16,940 nucleotides of DNA from Myxococcales bacterium (lineage in GTDB: Bacteria > Myxococcota_A > Polyangia > Haliangiales > J016): NCBI GenBank assembly GCA_014238595.1, contig JABAAV010000026.1, forward strand, positions 1 to 16,940. Reading direction: 5' to 3'. The notes under the pieces are model-generated. The model ran no database searches and was not told where the DNA came from. It saw only the letters and a list, made by a program, of their open reading frames with translations. This document shows positions 9,083 to 15,930 of the stretch, one piece after another (positions within the stretch are counted from its first letter, which is position 1; each line of letters opens with the position of its first letter). The position numbers and the translations under genes are program-made.

Positions 9083-9792
9083 TGTGTGTTGGGTGTTGCA
9101 ATCATCAATGAACAAACACCGAATGTGAATTGATATGTTTTAAGAACATCAAAATTTGCTTCTGTCATGTATTTCTTGATTTCTTCTACCGGAGGATAAT
9201 TTGCAATGGATTGCTCTAAATAACGATATTCAGATTCTCCCGAAAGCCATGCACCCAACCATGGGACAATATGATGAATATGGATTCGAGTAATAGGACG
9301 TGTCCATGATGTGGTGGGCTCTGTTAATTCAAGTACAGCAAGACGACCTGTTGGTGTGAGAACTCTATTCATCTCACGCAGGGCTTGAATCTTGTTAGGA
9401 ATATTTCTCAATCCAAATGCAATGGTAATCACATCAACCGAATTATCTTCTAATTCTATGGCTTGAGCATCTCCTTGTTTAAGTATGATTTGTTTTGAGA
9501 GCTTTTTGCGATCAATCTTTTCTTGTCCAATACGGAGCATTTCATGCGATGGATCGATACCAATGATTTGAATATCAGGATATTTTTTTGCACATAAAAG
9601 AGCCATATCTGCGGTACCTGTTGCAAGATCTAACAGTGTTTGATTGGGCATCAACGAAAGTTTTTTCAATGTTTTATGTCGCCAAGAAATATCTATGCCC
9701 AATGAAAGAATACGATTCATTCGATCATAACGTTTCGCAATACGATCAAACATTGTGTGTGAACCATTAGATTGATTATGCATTGATGTCAT
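9079..9792 (-). CDS. ubiE: Demethylmenaquinone C-methyltransferase (UbiE/MenG)
   Basis: This 237-residue SAM-dependent methyltransferase should add the ring methyl group to demethylmenaquinone, the last pathway step. Family signatures are MFDRIAKRYDRMN (14-26), SAM motif I LLDLATGTADMAL (53-65), IGIDPSHEML (77-86), SVDVITIAFGLRNIPNK (118-134) and TPTGRLAVLEL (146-156). UbiE in ubiquinone makers also methylates the ubiquinone ring, but this operon holds only menaquinone genes, so MenG activity is the safer call. The start is ATG 9792; a second Met codon at 9783 is an alternative, and neither has a clear Shine-Dalgarno sequence. It follows mvaA after 33 nt, and its TGA overlaps the menF ATG. 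Confidence 0.96.
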   Translation of the reverse strand: MTSMHNQSNGSHTMFDRIAKRYDRMNRILSLGIDISWRHKTLKKLSLMPNQTLLDLATGTADMALLCAKKYPDIQIIGIDPSHEMLRIGQEKIDRKKLSKQIILKQGDAQAIELEDNSVDVITIAFGLRNIPNKIQALREMNRVLTPTGRLAVLELTEPTTSWTRPITRIHIHHIVPWLGAWLSGESEYRYLEQSIANYPPVEEIKKYMTEANFDVLKTYQFTFGVCSLMIATPNTQ

Positions 9793-9825
9793 TAGATTGT
9801 TTTTCGATTGTAAATGTATGATTCA

Positions 9826-11010
9826 TTAATGAAGAGATGTTTTGATTTTTTTATGTCGATGATGAAGATTCATATGACCACGTTGAATGCCTTCACTTGC
9901 CAATACACGCAAAGCTGCAAAATTTGTCGCAAGCCCTGCCGATGCCATGATGATGGCAAGTTGTTGTGCATCAGAAATTTGTATTAATTCAAAAGCTGCT
10001 TTTACACCAGGATGTACTGAAGTTATTCCCCCAACAGTTCCAACTGCTAGTGGCAATGTCATTGTTCCTTGGAGTTCATTGTTTTTATGTCGCCAAACCG
10101 CTAAAGGTTTATAGGTTCCACTAAACGCAGCATAGGCATGTGCCCCAGCTTCAATAGCACGCCAATCCTGTCCTAAAGCAAGGGCAACGGCATCAATACC
10201 ATTCATGATTCCTTTATTGTGAGTGACGGCACGCATGGGATCTTTTTCTGCAAAACGACTTGCACGTTCGATAGCGGTGACAATCTCAAGAGATCCTAGG
10301 GTTTCAATAGCAATGGCTGTTTGAACTGAAACCATACGACGCAATGTAAGATTGGTTAAAATACGTAAGCCTAAGATACCACCCATAAGTGTTTGTAGTT
10401 TTGGTGCGATTGCTTCAGCAACAGTGTCAACAAGATTAGCACCCATCGCATTACCTACATTGATATAAATATGAATGACAATGATTCCTTCTTGTTCATC
10501 AATAAGGCGTGCTTCTAAAGAAACACATCCTCCACCACGAGCTACCATACGAGGAATGGCAGCATTACCTTCTTTTAAAATAGCTGCTTGATTTTCCATA
10601 ACAATGTGACAGGTTTGTTTGGGCTTAGGGACGGCATCGAATTGTATCTGTGCCGTCATAATAGGATCGTCGGCTTTGCCATAAAAACCGCCAGTACTTC
10701 GTGTTAATCGTGCTGCATTGGAAGCGGCTGCGACTACGGAAGATTCTTCAATGGCCATAGGCATCAAATGATCATTGTCATTAATGCGAAAATTTAATGC
10801 TATCGATAGTGGCAGACCATGCGATGCAATAACATTTTCGCTCATATAGTCAGCGATCTGAACATCGAGGCCTCCTCCATTGCGTAGGAGTGTTTCAGAA
10901 TTATCAGAGAGATGTACTGTTTGGGTAATCGTATTGAGTCGTTTGTTTTGTGTTTGTTTATAAAATCCTTTGATGCGACTCGATAGTTTGTTGAACACAG
11001 TATCGGTCAT
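9826..11010 (-). CDS. mvaA: Hydroxymethylglutaryl-CoA reductase, class II (MvaA-type), short C-terminus
   Basis: This 394-residue enzyme should interconvert HMG-CoA and mevalonate using NAD(P)H; in a biosynthetic operon the forward (mevalonate-forming) direction is inferred. Class II features are MSENVIASHGLPLSIALNF (56-74, the ENVIG region), the catalytic-Glu region PMAIEESSVVAAASNAA (84-100), GNAMGANLVDTVAEAIAP (186-203, cofactor site), Lys266 in THNKGIMNGIDAV, Asp282 in QDWRAIEAGAHAYA, and His379 in GIQRGHMNLHH. Lys266, Asp282 and His379 line up with Lys267, Asp283 and His381 of Pseudomonas mevalonii. That enzyme continues 47 residues past the histidine; this one stops after 15, so most of the mobile C-terminal flap domain is absent. 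The downstream frames show no displaced continuation. The ATG overlaps the DAHP synthase stop (ATGA). It probably supplies mevalonate for the quinone tail. Confidence 0.93.
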   Translation of the reverse strand: MTDTVFNKLSSRIKGFYKQTQNKRLNTITQTVHLSDNSETLLRNGGGLDVQIADYMSENVIASHGLPLSIALNFRINDNDHLMPMAIEESSVVAAASNAARLTRSTGGFYGKADDPIMTAQIQFDAVPKPKQTCHIVMENQAAILKEGNAAIPRMVARGGGCVSLEARLIDEQEGIIVIHIYINVGNAMGANLVDTVAEAIAPKLQTLMGGILGLRILTNLTLRRMVSVQTAIAIETLGSLEIVTAIERASRFAEKDPMRAVTHNKGIMNGIDAVALALGQDWRAIEAGAHAYAAFSGTYKPLAVWRHKNNELQGTMTLPLAVGTVGGITSVHPGVKAAFELIQISDAQQLAIIMASAGLATNFAALRVLASEGIQRGHMNLHHRHKKIKTSLH

Positions 11011-11993
11011 GAGGCATCGGATTTCATTTGTATTTTATTGGCAAGCATTGTGAATTCATCTAATGACAATGCTTGTGGCCCATCAGATTTTGCAGTTTTT
11101 GAATCATGATGAACTTCGAGCATAATACCTGAAGCTCCACAAGCAACAGCAGCTTGACTCAGGGGAAGAAGTAAATCACGACGACCAACAGCATGTGATG
11201 GATCAACAATGACACCCATGCTATGAACATGAGCGAGTAAGGATACTGCACCTAAATCTAAAAGATTTCGTGTTTGTGGATCAAATCCTCGAATACCACG
11301 TTCACAAAAAAGAACATGTCCACTTCCTGCAAGCAAGCAAGTTTCAGCAGCAAAGAGCCATTCTTTAATAGTAGCAGCCATACCTCGTTTTAATAAAATA
11401 GGTTTGTTTAATTTTCCCGCGGCTCGTAATAGTGGTGTGTTTTGCATATTACGTGAACCAATTTGGATAACATCGACAACATCTTTAATCATGTCTAATT
11501 CTTCAACACCTAAAGCTTCTGTAATAACGGATAGATGATATTTTTTTGAAGCATCATTGAGCCACTGCAATGCTTTTTCACCATAACCTTGAAATGAGTA
11601 GGGTGATGTTCTTGGTTTATGAATACCTCCACGCAACATTGTGACACCACATTGTGAAATATGCTCGGCAATAATAGCTATTTGTTCAGCCGATTCAATG
11701 CTGCATGGACCTGCAATAATCACAGGAGTTGCATTGATTCCAATGGTTTTTTGTCCAATGGTGACTTGAGTCGTCTGTTTCATTAACTCAGGGTAAGGCT
11801 GCGGAGGGGTAGAAATATCAGAGATACCATCAATGGAGAGTAATTCGTTTTTATCGACAGACATTGATGACGGAGATACTAAAAATTGTACTTGATTTTG
11901 ATCGGAATGATATTGAGTAATCCAAAGGCCTCGCTCTGTTAATATGCCTTGAATTTCAGCAGGGTTTGCATGGGCTGCCAGTGTGATGATCAT
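11007..11993 (-). CDS. 3-Deoxy-7-phosphoheptulonate (DAHP) synthase, type I-beta with N-terminal ferredoxin-like domain
   Basis: This 328-residue enzyme should condense phosphoenolpyruvate and erythrose 4-phosphate, opening the shikimate pathway that leads to chorismate, the MenF substrate. The barrel starts near residue 85. Metal ligands are visible as Cys97 (AGPCSIES), His266 (DPSHAVGRRD), Glu293 (MLEVHHD) and Asp304 (KSDGPQALS). Substrate motifs are RGGIHKPRTSPYSFQGYG (121-138), QIGSRNMQN (177-185) and LLKRGM (200-205). The first 60 or so residues (MIITLAAHANPAEIQGIL onward) match the small ferredoxin-like regulatory domain of the Thermotoga maritima enzyme, which mediates inhibition by aromatic amino acids; whether this copy is feedback-inhibited cannot be read from sequence. 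It starts 3 bases after the polyprenyl synthase stop and overlaps mvaA by 4 nt. It might be dedicated to quinone synthesis. Confidence 0.94.
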   Translation of the reverse strand: MIITLAAHANPAEIQGILTERGLWITQYHSDQNQVQFLVSPSSMSVDKNELLSIDGISDISTPPQPYPELMKQTTQVTIGQKTIGINATPVIIAGPCSIESAEQIAIIAEHISQCGVTMLRGGIHKPRTSPYSFQGYGEKALQWLNDASKKYHLSVITEALGVEELDMIKDVVDVIQIGSRNMQNTPLLRAAGKLNKPILLKRGMAATIKEWLFAAETCLLAGSGHVLFCERGIRGFDPQTRNLLDLGAVSLLAHVHSMGVIVDPSHAVGRRDLLLPLSQAAVACGASGIMLEVHHDSKTAKSDGPQALSLDEFTMLANKIQMKSDAS

Positions 11994-11995
11994 GA

Positions 11996-13057
11996 TTATT
12001 TTTTTCTGTAAACGGAAGCTTTGGCAACGGCTATCAGCGCATTTTTTCCTGTGCTTTCAGGAAGAGGTTCGATAGCTTTGATGGCATTGGTTGCATAGCG
12101 TTTGGCTAATTCCAAGCAATCTTCTGCAGCATTTGTGTCACGGATTTGTTCTGCAACACGTTGATATAAACAAAGAATATTTGGATTGTCTGAATCGGTA
12201 TCAAGAATCTGGTGAATGGTAGGCAACAGTGCTGGGGTACGCTCAATGCCTAAAAGCATCGGGTATGTCATCTTCCCGTCATGTAAATCCGAAAACATAG
12301 TTTTGCCTGTATCAGCTTCATCGCTGAGATCAAATATATCATCTAACAATTGAAAGGAGATGCCAAGATTGGTGCCATAACTTTGAATATATTCGCATTG
12401 CTCTGGAGACACGCCACCGGCGACCGACCCAGCGTATGTTGCCATACGGAATAATGCCCCTGTCTTTCCATCAATGATTCGAAAATACTCTTCTCGACTT
12501 GTATTAATTTGATTACGTTTTTCAAGCTGTAAAACTTCAGCTTCGATCATTGTTTCAATCGTACGCAATGTATAATCCATGATTCCTGGAACATTGGCAT
12601 CTTGAATATATTTCAATGCCTGAATGAGTAAAAAATCACCCGCAAAAATACTGGCTGTATTACCATAAAGCATACGGGCTGTGGGTTCATCGCGTCGTAT
12701 TTCACCTGAATCAATGACATCGTCATGAAGCAGCGTTGCTGTATGAATAAGCTCAACGGCCAACGCGAGATTTTTTGCTTTAGGGTTAAACCCATCACCG
12801 AGTTTCGATGCTAAAATAACACACAAAGGACGAAGATATTTCCCATTTGAATCCAGAAGATGTTCGGCACTGCGGTGTATATTTGAATCATTAAAATGGA
12901 GCGTGCTGATTTCTTGTTCAAAGACAGCCATGTCATCACAAACCCATGCTTGCAGATCGTGTAGCTCTTTAGCAATGTTTGATAATCCGCGATGATCGCA
13001 CAAGGAGCTTAGATGCGCGAGGACTTCAACACGGGATGAATTTGTTGTTAATGTCAT
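11996..13057 (-). CDS. Long-chain trans-polyprenyl diphosphate synthase (IspB/HepT-like)
   Basis: First gene of the menaquinone operon, 353 residues from ATG 13057; the frame is also open to a TTG at 13066, but neither start has a clear Shine-Dalgarno sequence. It should elongate farnesyl or geranylgeranyl diphosphate with isopentenyl diphosphate to the quinone side chain used by MenA. Motifs are GKYLRPLCVILASKLG (72-87), the first Asp-rich motif LLHDDVIDSGEIRR (109-122; Asp112, 113 and 116), the second LLDDIFD (237-243), and GKTMFSDLHDGKMTYPMLLG (251-270). Ala107 sits five residues before the first Asp motif, where short-chain synthases carry bulky aromatic residues, so a long-chain product (C35-C45 range) is inferred; the exact length cannot be told. 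The stretch ELIHTATLLHDDVID closely resembles octaprenyl synthases. Confidence 0.94.
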   Translation of the reverse strand: MTLTTNSSRVEVLAHLSSLCDHRGLSNIAKELHDLQAWVCDDMAVFEQEISTLHFNDSNIHRSAEHLLDSNGKYLRPLCVILASKLGDGFNPKAKNLALAVELIHTATLLHDDVIDSGEIRRDEPTARMLYGNTASIFAGDFLLIQALKYIQDANVPGIMDYTLRTIETMIEAEVLQLEKRNQINTSREEYFRIIDGKTGALFRMATYAGSVAGGVSPEQCEYIQSYGTNLGISFQLLDDIFDLSDEADTGKTMFSDLHDGKMTYPMLLGIERTPALLPTIHQILDTDSDNPNILCLYQRVAEQIRDTNAAEDCLELAKRYATNAIKAIEPLPESTGKNALIAVAKASVYRKK

Positions 13058-13281
13058 AAAGAACAATTGTTATAATTCAAATCATACAAGGATAGAATAT
13101 ACAAATATGACATAATGCCGCAGTGGATTATATCAATTTGAGATGGATTCTTGTCAATGTACATATCAAAGCTCTGAATATTGACAGATACGCAGAATCT
13201 ATCACAGTTAGATAAACTTGGAGCGTAAGAACTGTTTATTTAGACAAATATTAAGGTATAAAATGATTGAAAGATGGAACA
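13058..13281. other. Divergent intergenic region between the menaquinone operon and yqgF
   Basis: These 224 AT-rich bases separate two divergent gene runs. They hold the leftward promoter at 13127-13157. For the rightward yqgF gene, a TTGACA at 13181-13186 has no acceptable -10 at normal spacing. TATAAAAT at 13257-13264 could be a -10 with only a weak -35. No small gene, tRNA or riboswitch was recognized. A short frame overlapping the yqgF start in another frame was not credited. Confidence 0.6.
13127..13157 (-). promoter_or_regulatory. Candidate sigma-70 promoter of the menaquinone operon
   Basis: On the minus strand, a perfect -35 hexamer TTGACA (13152-13157) and a perfect -10 hexamer TATAAT (13127-13132) are separated by 19 bp, slightly longer than the preferred 17. 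Transcription would begin near 13120, leaving a leader of about 63 nt before the ATG at 13057. No other strong promoter-like site was noticed at the operon's internal junctions, so this may drive all eleven genes. Confidence 0.6.
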
Positions 13282-13710
13282 ATGCGTATCCTAGGGCTCG
13301 ATATTGGAAGCAAACATATTGGAATGGCACTATCGGACGGTGCAAGAATTGCAGCGCATCCATTGGATACCTTGATACGTTCGACATTAAGTACAGATAT
13401 TGAATCTATTGCAAATGTCGTTATCGACAATAAAGTTTATATTGTTGTTGTTGGTATGCCGTATGATTTATCAGGAAAAATAGGAAAAAATGCGAGACAT
13501 ATACAATCTTTTATCAACACCATGGCTGCTTCTCTTTCTGTGCCCATTGACACATGGGATGAACGGTTTTCAACGAAAGCGGCAGAGCAGATTTTATTGG
13601 AAGCAGGATTGTCACGTAAACAACGTAAATCTATGTCAGATCAGCAATCAGCAATTTATATTCTTCAAGGATGGCTTGATGCTCATCGCGAACGCGAGGA
13701 TAGTGAATGA
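13282..13710 (+). CDS. yqgF: Putative pre-16S rRNA nuclease / Holliday junction resolvase-like protein (YqgF/RuvX)
   Basis: This 142-residue RNase H-fold protein is close to E. coli YqgF in length (138). YqgF trims the 5' end of pre-16S rRNA, and family members have also been called RuvX resolvases. The conserved acidic residues are visible: Asp7 in LGLDIGSKHIGMALSD, Glu94 in WDERFST and Asp120 in SDQQSAIYILQGWL. VVVGMPYDLSGKIGKNA (56-72) is the family's central motif. The ATG at 13282 is preferred: translation begins MRILGLDIG, the usual position, while an in-frame TTG at 13267 would add five residues. Its stop overlaps the mltG start (ATGA), so the two genes are coupled. Confidence 0.93.
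   Translation: MRILGLDIGSKHIGMALSDGARIAAHPLDTLIRSTLSTDIESIANVVIDNKVYIVVVGMPYDLSGKIGKNARHIQSFINTMAASLSVPIDTWDERFSTKAAEQILLEAGLSRKQRKSMSDQQSAIYILQGWLDAHREREDSE
13696..13700 (+). promoter_or_regulatory. Ribosome binding site of mltG
   Basis: GAGGA lies 6 nt before the mltG ATG (13707), inside the 3' end of yqgF, and confirms that start. Confidence 0.6.
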
Positions 13711-14774
13711 AAAAACGATCCGGTTATAAATTTGTCATCTTTTTTTTAATGATGATGGGGTATGTATCTTATTGGTTGTGGTCTTATCCGAACAGAATTC
13801 CACAAGGAGATCCTCAAATCATTGATGTTTCAATCGAACAAGGGATGCCTCTTCGTCATATTGTTTCCAAATTATCTAAAGAAGGATTGATTGAATATCC
13901 AAAATTGTTTCATGTGTATGCCAAAATAAAGCGTGCTGAAAAACAAATACGTGCAGGCAAGTATCAATTGGATCGTACGATGTCTCCGGCTCAATTGTTG
14001 AAACGCTTAAACAAAGGGACGGTTCTTAAATCTGTTTCTATTTTGTTTCCAGAAGGTATCACGATGCGTGATATGTTTGCGTTGCTTGAGAAGCATCATG
14101 TGTCTTCTGCAAAAGAATTGATGAACTTAGTTTATTCAAAATCTTTTTTAGAAAAACATAATATTGACGCAAATTCTTGTGAAGGATATTTATTTCCAGA
14201 TACTTATCGTTTTTTTGTGCCAACATCGCCACAAAAAGTCCTTTCAAGGATGATTAAACAGTATAAAAATGTTTGGAATGATATAAAAGAAAAACATCGT
14301 GATTCAAGACAAGATTTTCGAAAGGCATTGCATTGGACCGATCATGATATCTTAATTTTGGCATCTATTGTATCGAAAGAGGCGGTACTTGATAAAGAAC
14401 GTCCACGCATTGCTCAGGTCTTTCTCAATCGATTAATGTTTCCATCCTTTCCACAAAAACTTCTTCAGTCTGATCCTACTATTCGTTATGGTTGTGTTGC
14501 ATCACTAACAACACCTAAAAGTTGCCAAGGATGGGATGTGTCAAAACGGTTAAGAAGAAAACATCTTGTAGATGAAACAAATTTATATAATACATATCGT
14601 CACAAAGGGTTGCCTCCGGGACCGATTTCCAATCCTGGTCGCGCTTCGTTGGAAGCTGTATTGACCCATGATGGTTCTCGTTATTTATATTTTGTGTCAA
14701 AAAACAATGGAAGTCATGCTTTTTCAAAAACATACAAAGAACATCGCCGTTATGTGGATCGCTACCAAAGGTAA
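13707..14774 (+). CDS. mltG: Endolytic peptidoglycan transglycosylase MltG (YceG-like)
   Basis: This 355-residue inner-membrane lytic transglycosylase should cleave nascent glycan strands and so terminate their growth during cell-wall synthesis. A short positive N-terminus (MKKRSGYK) precedes one membrane helix (about 8-26), placing the rest in the periplasm. A LysM-like subdomain follows (about 37-110, with EQGMPLRHIVSKLSKEGLI), then FPEGITMRDM (114-123), EGYLFPDTYRF (159-169), and the catalytic Glu225 in LASIVSKEAVLDKERPRIAQ (218-237). Other family motifs are VFLNRL (238-243), LQSDPTIRYG (253-262), YNTYRHKGLPPGPISNPG (294-311) and YLYFVSKNNGSHAFS (326-340). The pairing with yqgF is a positional link; no joint function is implied. 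Confidence 0.96.
   Translation: MKKRSGYKFVIFFLMMMGYVSYWLWSYPNRIPQGDPQIIDVSIEQGMPLRHIVSKLSKEGLIEYPKLFHVYAKIKRAEKQIRAGKYQLDRTMSPAQLLKRLNKGTVLKSVSILFPEGITMRDMFALLEKHHVSSAKELMNLVYSKSFLEKHNIDANSCEGYLFPDTYRFFVPTSPQKVLSRMIKQYKNVWNDIKEKHRDSRQDFRKALHWTDHDILILASIVSKEAVLDKERPRIAQVFLNRLMFPSFPQKLLQSDPTIRYGCVASLTTPKSCQGWDVSKRLRRKHLVDETNLYNTYRHKGLPPGPISNPGRASLEAVLTHDGSRYLYFVSKNNGSHAFSKTYKEHRRYVDRYQR
14767..14771 (+). promoter_or_regulatory. Ribosome binding site of the 71-residue ORF
   Basis: AAAGG at the very end of mltG lies 9 nt before ATG 14781, supporting translation of the small downstream gene. Confidence 0.45.
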
Positions 14775-14780
14775 ATTATT

Positions 14781-14996
14781 ATGACATCTGACATTGATCA
14801 AACGATAACAATACATCTCAATCAAACTTGTGCTGAATTGCTTGCCAGCCTATGTGTTGAACTCAATACTGATGATGCGGTTGGTGTGGTTTCACAAGCA
14901 TTGGGGTTGTTAGATTTAGTACAAAAAACAAAACGCCAAGGTGGTCGATTATGTTTTGTGAATGACCAAGGTCACACATCTGATGTTATGGCTTAA
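14781..14996 (+). CDS. Small protein of unknown function, possibly ribbon-helix-helix-like
   Basis: This 71-residue ORF starts 7 bases after the mltG stop, has a plausible ribosome binding site, and is on the same strand, so it looks like the third gene of the yqgF-mltG unit. I do not recognize it as a named family. The apparent layout is a short strand with alternating polar and hydrophobic residues (TITIHLN), a helix (CAELLASLCVEL), a second, longer helix (DDAVGVVSQALGLLDLVQKT), then a basic turn and a hairpin (KRQGGRLCFVNDQG). That order resembles small ribbon-helix-helix (MetJ/Arc/CopG-like) proteins, which bind DNA as dimers, but the similarity is only in pattern. No signal peptide or membrane segment is seen. 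An inverted repeat lies just downstream. Confidence 0.65.
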   Translation: MTSDIDQTITIHLNQTCAELLASLCVELNTDDAVGVVSQALGLLDLVQKTKRQGGRLCFVNDQGHTSDVMA

Positions 14997-15010
14997 TTTA
15001 TTTTGTCATC

Positions 15011-15066
15011 AATTCATATTTGAGACAGATTTGTTAAAGCACGTAGTTTAACAAATGTTGTGAATT
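15011..15066. repeat. Nested inverted repeat in the convergent gap (possible terminator or operator)
   Basis: A perfect 10-bp inverted repeat, ATTTGTTAAA (15029-15038) and TTTAACAAAT (15047-15056), encloses an 8-nt loop. An outer 6-bp pair, AATTCA (15011-15016) and TGAATT (15061-15066), flanks it. It lies between convergent genes, the 71-residue ORF (ends 14996) and bamD (ends 15154), where a bidirectional terminator would be expected. However, the stem is AT-rich and neither strand has a T-run directly after it, so it is not a canonical rho-independent terminator. A dimeric operator is the alternative. The rest of the 157-nt gap shows nothing I can name. Confidence 0.5.
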
Positions 15067-15153
15067 ACAGTGTTGTTACTACTCATCCAATATTTTTTTG
15101 ATCTTTGCGGCATTGTATGATCTGATACTCAGCGATTATATCCATCATATTGC

Positions 15154-15930
15154 TTAGGTATTTTTGTTGTTGAGGGCTTCTGTTGCTTTTGTCACTAAGT
15201 CATGTTTTGGAAAAGCTTTGATGAGTGTATTCCATGCTGCTTGTGCTTTATCTATGTCACCCGTTTTGGTGTAAGCGTTTCCTAAGAGCCATAACGCTTG
15301 TGGTGTTTGTGGTGCTGAAAAATAATGAGTGATCAAATATTGTAATCTACTAATGGTGCTTCGAATTTTCTCATCACGCCAATAGAATAAAGCAACATAC
15401 ATTTCATGCTCTGCCAAGCGATTAATACATTTGGATAAGATTGTTTTCACTTCTTCAAGATAAGGAGAATCTGTGTAATCCAGTGTGAATTTTTTTAGAG
15501 CATCATGGGCTTGAACGACATTTTCCATATCTCTTTCTTGTCTTGGGGGTAAAAAGAAAACGTTTGACGGAAGAAGATTATAATAAGATTTGCCGATACG
15601 CATGGACACATATCCTGTTTTGACTTGAGGATGCGTAGGATGAAAACGTAGAAATAATTTATATGCTAACGCGGCCTGTAGATAGTTTTTTTTCCCAAAT
15701 TGGGTATCAGCAAGTCCAATTTCTGCAAGAATGGCAAATTGTGAATAAGGAAAACGTGCTTTGACAAAGGAAAAGAACTTCTCCGCATTGAGCCAAGCTT
15801 CTTCTTGGAGTGCTTGTTTCCCTTGTAGATAATTTTTATCCGCTGTAACGGCATAGGTGTGTAGAGACGAAGATGTAGCGCAACCTGTCGTAAATACAAG
15901 TAAAAGGATCATTGATCGGATGATTTTCAT
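15154..15930 (-). CDS. bamD: Outer membrane protein assembly factor BamD-like lipoprotein
   Basis: This 258-residue lipoprotein resembles BamD (YfiO/ComL), the essential TPR partner of BamA in inserting beta-barrel proteins into the outer membrane. I start it at ATG 15930, which gives MKIIRSMILLLVFTTGC with a signal peptide and lipidated Cys17; the frame is open upstream to 16002, but that extension has no signal character. Helical TPR-like repeats follow: YLQGKQALQEEAWLNAEKFF with ARFPYS, then LADTQFGKKNYLQAALAYK with FLRFHP, VAQ-type DALKKFTLDYTDSPYLEE, and a last repeat ALWLLGNAYTKTGDIDKAQA. RIGKSYYNLLPS and the Asp/Arg-rich RQERDMENVV are typical BamD elements. Its presence is the clearest sign of a diderm envelope here. 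It stands alone on the minus strand, divergent from mnmG. Confidence 0.9.
   Translation of the reverse strand: MKIIRSMILLLVFTTGCATSSSLHTYAVTADKNYLQGKQALQEEAWLNAEKFFSFVKARFPYSQFAILAEIGLADTQFGKKNYLQAALAYKLFLRFHPTHPQVKTGYVSMRIGKSYYNLLPSNVFFLPPRQERDMENVVQAHDALKKFTLDYTDSPYLEEVKTILSKCINRLAEHEMYVALFYWRDEKIRSTISRLQYLITHYFSAPQTPQALWLLGNAYTKTGDIDKAQAAWNTLIKAFPKHDLVTKATEALNNKNT

Noticed and set aside
9083..9115. Longer MenF beginning at TTG 9115
   Set aside because: It would overlap ubiE by 37 nt, uses a non-ATG start, and adds residues without family similarity, while ATG 9082 forms the ATGA junction seen elsewhere.
13058..13120. Riboswitch or leader attenuator in the operon leader
   Set aside because: The leader is only about 63 nt and shows no convincing conserved aptamer or terminator/antiterminator pairing.
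13181..13214. TTGACA followed by TAGATA as a rightward promoter for yqgF
   Set aside because: The spacing is about 22 bp, too long for a sigma-70 promoter, and no better -10 lies at 16-18 bp.
13218..13403. Small plus-strand frame overlapping the yqgF start
   Set aside because: It lies mostly inside yqgF in another frame and its translation shows no protein-like features; treated as a shadow.
15093..15100. T-run as a rho-independent terminator for the yqgF-mltG unit
   Set aside because: No hairpin immediately precedes it; the nested inverted repeat ends about 27-37 bases earlier.
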